Positions 1-5,114 of a stretch of 10,780 nucleotides of DNA are shown here, one piece after another; position 1 is the first letter of the stretch; every line of letters starts with the position of its first letter. The notes beneath the pieces were generated by a model that ran no database searches, had not been told where the DNA came from, and saw nothing but the letters and a program-made list of their open reading frames with translations. The position numbers and the translations under genes are program-made. The stretch comes from CAYSPT01 sp964432985 (GTDB taxonomy: Bacteria; Muiribacteriota; CAYSPT01), in contig CAYSPT010000109.1 of assembly GCA_964432985.1 (NCBI GenBank), positions 1-10,780 on the forward strand, given 5' to 3'.

Positions 1-1164
1 ATACTTGATTACGAAACCAACGAGATGCGCAGGCCCACCACCAATGACTTCGTCCGCTATGTGAAGCTGACCAGCCGGTTGAAGCACATTGCCTCCCAGA
101 GCACCGCATTCATTCCCGCAGACGTGCACGAGCGGATATCAGACAGCTACCGGTTGTTCCTCTGCCTGCTGTACGGCGAAAAACCGGTGGTCACCGGCAC
201 ATTCACCATCGAGGCCTTCGAGGTAATGAAAGACATGCAGATAGCGGTCCGGGGATCCGCCGGGAACCTGCGTGAAAAACCGCTGACCATCTTCTCGTGC
301 TGTCCGACAGCGCCGCTGAAGTGGAGCGATGTTACCTCTCAGAACGTAGTCGACTGCGCCCGTTGGGGAATCCCGGTAGAGTACATATCAATGCCACTGG
401 CCGGTTTTATGGCCCCGGTCACCCTGGTGGGCACACTGGTCCAACACACCGCTGAAACCTTGAGCGGAGTGGTCATCAGCCAGCTTTCCAGCTCCGGTAC
501 ACCGGTACTCTACGGAGGTTCGCCGGCCATCTTCGACATCCGCTACGAGACAACTCCCATGGGTGCCGTGGAGACCCAGATGATTGACTGCGCTTACAAC
601 GAGATAGGAAAGCATCTCGGATTACCCACACAGGCGTATATATCGTTGAGCGATGCCAAGCAGCTCGACGCCCAGGCAGGAAGTGAATCGGCCATGGGTG
701 CCACCCTGGCTGCGCTGTCGGGAGTAAATAACATATCAGGCCCCGGGATGCTCGATTTTGAAAGTTGTCAGAGCCTGGAAAAACTGGTGATGGACAATGA
801 GATATGCGGCCAGACACTCAGGCTGCTTAAAGGAATCGAACCGCGGGAAGATTTCCCCGCTCGGGCCCGCTTCCAGGAACTGCTCAAGGACCAGCACCTG
901 CTCATCTCGAAGCACACCCGCAAATACCTGAGGCAGGAGCACTACTTCCCCGGACCCGTTATCGATCGGGCCAATCGCTCCAGGTGGAAGGCGGAAGGCA
1001 GTCTGACCCTTCGTGAGCGGGCACACAGCGAGGTGGAAAAACATATCAGCCAGTACGCGCCTTCTAGTATTTCCGACGACGTGAAGAAAGAATTAAACCG
1101 GCTTATGCACGCCGAAGCCGAGCGGCATGGAATGGACCGGTTACCCGCCGATAACCTGGAGTGA
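1..1164 (+). CDS. MttB-superfamily (trimethylamine methyltransferase-like) corrinoid methyltransferase, 5' partial
   Basis: The frame is open from the first base and ends at TGA 1162-1164, giving 387 visible residues. Family members usually have about 480-500, so roughly 100 N-terminal residues lie outside the window; the ATG at 25 is probably internal. The visible part matches the MttB TIM-barrel family: a segment reading SDAKQLDAQAG (bases 649-681) followed by NNISGPGMLD and LVMDNEI, and the family's C-terminal FPGPVIDR and W-K-A-E region. Family members move a methyl group from a methylated amine to the Co(I) of a partner corrinoid protein. There is no in-frame TAG, so this is a non-pyrrolysine member, like the glycine betaine (MtgB), proline betaine (MtpB) and carnitine (MtcB) demethylases. 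The substrate cannot be read from sequence. It is the first visible gene of a co-directional operon with a corrinoid protein and a homocysteine methyltransferase. The family call is strong; the reaction is inferred. Confidence 0.9.
   Translation: MLDYETNEMRRPTTNDFVRYVKLTSRLKHIASQSTAFIPADVHERISDSYRLFLCLLYGEKPVVTGTFTIEAFEVMKDMQIAVRGSAGNLREKPLTIFSCCPTAPLKWSDVTSQNVVDCARWGIPVEYISMPLAGFMAPVTLVGTLVQHTAETLSGVVISQLSSSGTPVLYGGSPAIFDIRYETTPMGAVETQMIDCAYNEIGKHLGLPTQAYISLSDAKQLDAQAGSESAMGATLAALSGVNNISGPGMLDFESCQSLEKLVMDNEICGQTLRLLKGIEPREDFPARARFQELLKDQHLLISKHTRKYLRQEHYFPGPVIDRANRSRWKAEGSLTLRERAHSEVEKHISQYAPSSISDDVKKELNRLMHAEAERHGMDRLPADNLE
1158..1161 (+). promoter_or_regulatory. Ribosome binding site selecting a GTG start
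   Basis: GGAG lies 9 nt before GTG 1171 and directly abuts the TGA stop of the upstream methyltransferase. It supports GTG 1171 as the start over the next in-frame ATG about 24 codons later, and suggests translational coupling between the two genes. Confidence 0.6.
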
Positions 1165-1170
1165 TCCGTC

Positions 1171-1959
1171 GTGGCCGAGACTGAAGAATTCCAATTTGCA
1201 GGTTCAGATGTGCTGCCCGACCGTCTGTCGGTGTATCAGTTCATGGGAATCTGCCCCGGTGAACGTACCCAGCGTGCCCAGGCCCAGCGTGCCCAGGCCC
1301 GGCGGGCTCAGACGCTGCAACCCAGGATCGAAAAGTCTGTCGATGAAGCGTACCGGATCTTCAGGGACCTGGCCAGGCCAACCGGGAAACTGCGGGAAAT
1401 TCCACGGGAGCACTTCAAGGGAATTTACCAGGGTGAAGGCTTGAACGATCCCCAAACGCCGGTAAATGATATAGCAGCCAACGCTGCCTCCCTGGCACTT
1501 TTTGCGGCAACTCTCGGAACGGAAGTGAGTGAGAAAATTACAGCGCTTTTCGGCCAGAATGAACTGCCTCTGGGATACGCATTGGACGCGGTATGCTCCG
1601 CCGGGGCCGAATTGACGGCGGACCGCCTGGAAACCGGATATCTGGAGCAGGTGCTTCTCAAAGAGATTTCCCTTTATGGAGAGAAGGCGTCATCTCCCTG
1701 CGTCATGCGTTACAGCCCCGGTTTCTGCGGATGGCACCTCAGCGGACAAAGGAAACTGTTCGAATCGCTGCAACCGGAAACCATAGGCATCACCCTGAAC
1801 GAGAGTTTTTTGATGTCCCCGATGAAATCTGTCTCGGGCATCATTATTTCGGGTAAAGATAGCATCTTCCTTATAGATAGTATTTACTCCGCCTGCAGCC
1901 GTTGCCGGCACCGCTCGTGTGATACGAGAAACGGATCACGGCACAACAGCCAGGTGTAA
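1171..1959 (+). CDS. Stand-alone protein like the methionine synthase B12-activation domain
   Basis: A 262-residue cytoplasmic protein starting at GTG 1171, 6 nt after the upstream stop. The C-terminal half (about residues 100-255) resembles the reactivation domain of MetH. R180-Y-S-P-G-F matches the RxxPG AdoMet-binding segment, and IGITLNESFLMSPMKSVSG (about 205-223) matches the conserved motif ending in P-x-KSVSG. In MetH this domain binds AdoMet and takes part in reductive methylation of oxidised Co(II) cobalamin. Near the end is C242-x2-C245-x4-C250 followed by D-T-R, a cysteine set that could bind a metal or serve redox; E. coli MetH is not known to need one. The N-terminal 100 residues are less conserved-looking and hold a triple QRAQA-type pentapeptide repeat (residues about 34-48). 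Its place between the methyltransferase and corrinoid genes suggests it reactivates the corrinoid protein, a job done by RamA-type iron-sulfur proteins in other Mtt systems. No RamA-like gene is visible here. Confidence 0.8.
   Translation: MAETEEFQFAGSDVLPDRLSVYQFMGICPGERTQRAQAQRAQARRAQTLQPRIEKSVDEAYRIFRDLARPTGKLREIPREHFKGIYQGEGLNDPQTPVNDIAANAASLALFAATLGTEVSEKITALFGQNELPLGYALDAVCSAGAELTADRLETGYLEQVLLKEISLYGEKASSPCVMRYSPGFCGWHLSGQRKLFESLQPETIGITLNESFLMSPMKSVSGIIISGKDSIFLIDSIYSACSRCRHRSCDTRNGSRHNSQV
1270..1314 (+). repeat. Three 15-bp tandem repeats inside a CDS
   Basis: Two exact copies of CAGCGTGCCCAGGCC (1270-1284 and 1285-1299) are followed by a diverged third copy (1300-1314). The unit is a multiple of three, so it adds pentapeptides (QRAQA, QRAQA, RRAQT) to the activation-like protein without shifting the frame. 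Confidence 0.85.
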
Positions 1960-2004
1960 TAATCCAGCAATTTGACAATGTACGGGTGAAAGGAGAGCGG
2001 ACAC

Positions 2005-2643
2005 ATGGAGATTCTTGACAGGATCGCGCAAAGTATCCAGATTGGTGATGACGAAGAGGTACCCGGCCTGACCAAACAGGCAATCGAGGAGCACATTTCT
2101 CCCCGGGACATCCTGGACCGGGGACTGATTGCCGGGATGAACGTGGTGGGTGAAAAATTCAAGGAGCACGAACTTTTTCTGCCGGACGTTTTGCTGGCAG
2201 CCAAGGCCATGCACGCCGGGCTCGATATTCTCAAACCCCTGATGATTGAGGAAGGTGTGCCGCACCGGGGTAAAGTAGTTCTGGGAACCGTTCAGGGAGA
2301 CCTCCATGACATCGGTAAAAACCTGGTGGGAATCATGCTCAAAGGCGCCGGGTTCGAGGTAATCGATCTGGGTAACGACGTTCCTCCCGGGAAATTCGTG
2401 GAAACAGCCAGGGAGGAAGGAGCTTCCGTAATCGGCATGTCCGCTCTTCTCACCACTACCATGCCGGCCATGAAGCAGGTAGTCGAAATGGTCAGGGAAC
2501 AGGGGCTCGCCGAGCAGGTACGGACCATTATCGGCGGCGCACCGGTTTCAGAGGAGTTCAAAGACGAGATCGGCGCCGACGCGTACGGGTACGACGGCGC
2601 CAGTGCCGTTGACATCGTTAAAACGATATTGGGGGAGCCCTGA
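2005..2643 (+). CDS. Corrinoid (methyl-B12 carrier) protein, MttC/MtbC family
   Basis: A 212-residue protein of the usual length for methyltransferase corrinoid proteins. Residues 1-85 form the helical cap (B12-binding_2 type, with LFLPDVLLAAKAM). Residues 88-210 form the Rossmann-like cobalamin domain. The cobalamin signature is D99-L-H101-D-I-G104, with His101 the expected lower cobalt ligand; the downstream GMSALLTTTMPAMK (about 148-161) and IIGGAPV (about 175-181) are the other family segments. The protein carries the methyl group on cobalamin between the upstream MttB-like enzyme and an acceptor methyltransferase. ATG 2005 is preceded by AAAGGAG (1989-1995) at 9 nt. The 45 nt between the previous stop and this start show no promoter or terminator, so it is most likely in the same transcript. 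Its stop is one base before the next start codon. Confidence 0.95.
   Translation: MEILDRIAQSIQIGDDEEVPGLTKQAIEEHISPRDILDRGLIAGMNVVGEKFKEHELFLPDVLLAAKAMHAGLDILKPLMIEEGVPHRGKVVLGTVQGDLHDIGKNLVGIMLKGAGFEVIDLGNDVPPGKFVETAREEGASVIGMSALLTTTMPAMKQVVEMVREQGLAEQVRTIIGGAPVSEEFKDEIGADAYGYDGASAVDIVKTILGEP
2634..2637 (+). promoter_or_regulatory. Ribosome binding site for the homocysteine methyltransferase gene
   Basis: GGAG, inside a run of five G, sits 7 nt before ATG 2645 and within the last codons of the corrinoid protein gene. It fixes the start at 2645; the frame is open further upstream to 2603, but that stretch overlaps the corrinoid gene and has no such site. Confidence 0.6.
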
Positions 2644-2644
2644 C

Positions 2645-3516
2645 ATGAGCGGTCCTCTCACACGGATCTCAAACGGTGAAATCCTGGTGGCCGACGGGGC
2701 CATGGGAACCATGCTTTTCCAACGGGGACTCAAGCATGGGGAGTGCCCCGAGTCCCTGAATCTCTCCCGGCCCAAAGTACTTCAAGAGATAGCCTCCCTG
2801 TACTTCGAGGCGGGGGCGGACATCATTCAGACCAACACTTTCGGAGGATCCCCCCTGAAACTGGCCCAGTACGATCTTGAAAAGCAGGCGGAAGAGATCA
2901 ACGCTTGCGCGGTGAAGGCCGTACGAATGGCAGTGACAGACCGGGCGTACGTATCGGCCTCAGTGGGGCCGTGTGGAAAAATACTGAAACCCTACGGAGA
3001 CACCGAGCCCGAAGCGGTGTACGAAAGCTTCTCCCGACAGATCAAAGCGCTTATCGACGCCGGGGCCGACATCATCTGCGTGGAAACCATGACCGATCTG
3101 GCGGAAGCCACTCTGGCCATCAAAGCGGTGCGAGATATCTCCCCGACTATGCCATGTATGACTACCATGACTTTCGACCCAACCCCGAGAGGTTTTTTCA
3201 CGATAATGGGAGTTACTATAGAAAAAGCGGCAGCCGGACTAGCGGAGGCCGGTGCCAACATCATCGGCTCCAACTGCGGAAACGGCATAGAGAACATGAT
3301 CGAAATCGCGCGGGAGTACCGCCGGCACAGTAATCTGCCGCTGATCATCCAGTCAAACGCAGGACTTCCGCACATGCGGGATGGCCAGCTTGAATACCTG
3401 GAAACCCCTGAATTCATGGCAGAAAAATCACTCGAACTGGTGAAAGCCGGGGTCTCTATCATCGGCGGCTGCTGCGGGACCACACCCCGGCATATCCGGG
3501 CTATCCGCACCGCCCT
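2645..3516 (+). CDS. Zinc-dependent homocysteine S-methyltransferase (MetH N-terminal module type), 3' partial
   Basis: At least 291 residues, running into the first N gap. It matches the homocysteine-binding barrel of MetH and betaine-homocysteine methyltransferase. The start LVADGAMGTMLFQRG (about 14-28) is the family's N-terminal motif, followed by GADIIQTNTFGG (57-68). The three zinc ligands are in place: C211 in IGSNCGNG, and C276-C277 in GGCCGTTPRHIRAI. Family enzymes bind homocysteine thiolate on zinc and accept a methyl group to form methionine. The GGCC motif normally lies near the end of stand-alone members, so probably only a short tail is missing; a longer multidomain protein cannot be excluded. 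It begins one base after the corrinoid gene stop, so the corrinoid protein is the likely methyl donor. Alternative: an acceptor thiol other than homocysteine, since this barrel also occurs in other thiol methyltransferases. Confidence 0.93.
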
Positions 3517-3616
3517 NNNNNNNNNNNNNNNNNNNNNNNNNNNNNNNNNNNNNNNNNNNNNNNNNNNNNNNNNNNNNNNNNNNNNNNNNNNNNNNNNNNN
3601 NNNNNNNNNNNNNNNN
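3517..3616. other. Assembly gap (100 N)
   Basis: Exactly 100 N, the conventional placeholder for a gap of unknown size. It removes the end of the homocysteine methyltransferase and the beginning of the next gene. Any reading frame drawn through it is artificial, and the distance between the flanking genes is unknown. Confidence 0.99.
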
Positions 3617-3617
3617 G

Positions 3618-4001
3618 TTCATTGTCGATTTCAAACTGGAACTGGTGCTGGGCTTAATCATGCTGGGGATGGTGATAAATATTATTTTTCAGCTTGCCTT
3701 CGTGGTGCCTTCCTTCAAAAACATTTTTGAAGGACAGGGAGAATTACCTCTTCCCACCAGGTTTCTGTTGTGGGCAAGCGAATGCTTGCAAAGCTATTTC
3801 ATCCTGCTCTTGCCGGTAATGGGGGTTGCCGTGGCATTACCAGGATCGGTTTTCTGGATACGGAAACTTCCCGATGACCGGTACGAGTGGTGTAAGTGCC
3901 ACTACTTCATGTATCAGTTCGCGCTGTTTGTAGTGCTTTACGCGATCAACAACCTGATCGGCAAGGCGGTTTTTCTGCCCATGCTCGCACTGGTCAACTA
4001 A
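3618..4001 (+). CDS. Small membrane protein with GspF/PilC-like loop, 5' partial
   Basis: The frame is open from the gap edge to TAA 3999-4001, giving 127 visible residues. GTG 3645 and ATG 3660 are possible internal starts but lack a convincing ribosome site, so the start is probably in the gap. The protein is hydrophobic, with about three membrane segments: one from roughly LELVLGL to LAFVV, one around SYFILLLPVMGVAVALPGSV, and one around FALFVVLYAINNLIG. Between the first two is FVVPSFKNIFEGQGELPLPT, which strongly recalls the F-domain of type II secretion/type IV pilus inner-membrane proteins (GspF/PilC), where V-P-x-F, F-x-x-x-G and E-L-P-L-P-T-R occur in the same order before the last membrane helix. 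After that the sequence departs from PilC (R-K-L-P-D-D-R-Y-E-W-C-K-C). No function can be assigned; it may be a stand-alone relative rather than a pilus assembly protein. Confidence 0.6.
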   Translation, partial: FIVDFKLELVLGLIMLGMVINIIFQLAFVVPSFKNIFEGQGELPLPTRFLLWASECLQSYFILLLPVMGVAVALPGSVFWIRKLPDDRYEWCKCHYFMYQFALFVVLYAINNLIGKAVFLPMLALVN

Positions 4002-4051
4002 CGAGATTACCGTAATAGGTTTCCGGAAAAGACAGGCGAGGGAAGATACTG

Positions 4052-4858
4052 TCAGGCTATCTCATAACGGCCGCCGACACAGCGTATAAAACCTTCTTCT
4101 CCAAGGGCCGACAGATTGCGCCGCACCGCTTCGGGATCTTTCCCTAGTCTGTCGACCAGATCAGGGATATTCAGACCGGACTCGGCCACCAGCGTTTTAA
4201 GAATCATTCCCCTGATCTGCCGGTTGGATCCTCTGAAGGGGCTTTGGTGCGTATGATGGGCGCTGCGCCGGCCCGGGTTGGTGCCGCATGATTTCAGCAT
4301 AGAGCCGTAATCCATCAGTGCGTTATACCAGGAACCGGGATTTTCACCATCCAGAGTCCTTTTGACAAGGGGCCGGATTTCACTATCCCTGACATCATCT
4401 CTGTCCTCGAAAAAAAAGAAAAGGAACACGCTGCGGATATTCGTTTCCACGAACACCACCGCGGCATTAAAAGCAAAAGCGGCGATAGAAGAAGCCGTGG
4501 CCGGGCCGATTCCGGGCAGAGCAGCCAGGTCCTCAACGGAACATGGGACAACCCCGCCGTGCCGGGTAATCACCAGTTCGGCACTTTTTTTCAATGCCCG
4601 GGCACGCCGGTTGTACCCCAGCCCCTGCCACACCGACAGTACATCTCTCAGCGGCGCGGCAGCCAGCGAAGCAGCATCGGGGAACACGTCAACGAACTGC
4701 TGATACTTCTCGATTACCCTGGACACCTGCGTCTGTTGCAGCATGACCTCCGACACCAGGACATGGTAGGGAGTTCTGAAATTTCTCCAGGGTAGATCAC
4801 GTCCATGCTCTTTGAAGTAACGATAGATGATGTGCCGAAACAAGGTCACCGCTTGTTT
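4052..4858 (-). CDS. MutY-like HhH-GPD DNA glycosylase lacking the Fe-S cluster, 5' partial
   Basis: 268 visible residues reading from the second gap to TCA 4052-4054 (TGA). Key segments are R-D-L-P-W-R (20-25), S-E37-V-M-L-Q-Q-T-Q-V with MutY's catalytic Glu, LGY82, and the helix-hairpin-helix LAALPGIGPATA (111-122). No lysine follows the hairpin, as in monofunctional glycosylases. MutY removes adenine opposite 8-oxoguanine. E37, Y82 and position 138 fall on the same numbers as in E. coli MutY, so only a few N-terminal residues are probably in the gap. Unusual points: position 138 is Glu (FVETNIR) where E. coli has catalytic Asp138; the four Fe-S cysteines are absent; and after GGSxRQIRG-like GSNRQIRG (210-217) the C-terminus (about 218-268) reads like a small winged helix instead of the NUDIX-like 8-oxoG reader. 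It ends 50 nt from the convergent membrane protein gene. Family is confident; substrate specificity is uncertain, so no symbol is given. Confidence 0.85.
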   Translation of the reverse strand, partial: KQAVTLFRHIIYRYFKEHGRDLPWRNFRTPYHVLVSEVMLQQTQVSRVIEKYQQFVDVFPDAASLAAAPLRDVLSVWQGLGYNRRARALKKSAELVITRHGGVVPCSVEDLAALPGIGPATASSIAAFAFNAAVVFVETNIRSVFLFFFFEDRDDVRDSEIRPLVKRTLDGENPGSWYNALMDYGSMLKSCGTNPGRRSAHHTHQSPFRGSNRQIRGMILKTLVAESGLNIPDLVDRLGKDPEAVRRNLSALGEEGFIRCVGGRYEIA

Positions 4859-4958
4859 NNNNNNNNNNNNNNNNNNNNNNNNNNNNNNNNNNNNNNNNNN
4901 NNNNNNNNNNNNNNNNNNNNNNNNNNNNNNNNNNNNNNNNNNNNNNNNNNNNNNNNNN
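4859..4958. other. Assembly gap (100 N)
   Basis: Exactly 100 N, gap of unknown true size. It removes the start of the minus-strand glycosylase gene and possibly promoter sequence for the divergent protease gene. Frames crossing it in either direction are not trustworthy. Confidence 0.99.
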
Positions 4959-5029
4959 ACCAGTTTAACAGACATGGTAAATAACATAATCATCGTCCTG
5001 ATGCGAAGGAACCATTCATCCAACCATGC

Positions 5030-5114
5030 GCGTTATCAACAAGGGAAAGGGCAGCCAATTGGCAGGCTGGTTGATGATGAAAAAGCAGATCCGGCAGATG
5101 ATCACCTGCACCGT
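5030..5114 (+). other. Alternative N-terminus of the protease; start choice
   Basis: The protease frame also contains ATG 5026, 16 codons upstream. Starting there would put MRVINKGKGSQLAGWL before the signal peptide, and no ribosome site precedes it. Starting at ATG 5074 or 5077 gives a compact signal peptide (M-M-K-K, then a hydrophobic core, ending A-S-A), with a weak GGCAGG about 8 nt upstream (5060-5065). ATG 5074 is preferred. Confidence 0.5.

Noticed and set aside
1127..1444. A 105-codon overlapping open frame on the plus strand
   Set aside because: It spans the end of the methyltransferase and the start of the activation-like gene in a third frame and shows no family features.
3517..3730. 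Continuation of the homocysteine methyltransferase frame across the first gap
   Set aside because: The continuation exists only if the gap is exactly 100 nt. After the gap, the real signal is in another frame, encoding the membrane protein.
4006..4016. Palindrome ATTAC-C-GTAAT between the convergent membrane protein and glycosylase genes
   Set aside because: A 5-bp AT-rich stem with a one-base loop and no T tract cannot act as a terminator; probably chance.
4965..4990. Possible promoter before the protease: TTAACA (4965-4970) and CATAAT (4985-4990)
   Set aside because: The 14-nt spacer is too short for a normal sigma-70 promoter, and the nearby 16-nt alternative has a poor -10. A real promoter may be in the gap.
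4859..5023. Extension of the glycosylase frame across the second gap to a start at 5023
   Set aside because: It depends on the placeholder gap length. Numbering of E37 and Y82 suggests the true start is only a few residues into the gap.
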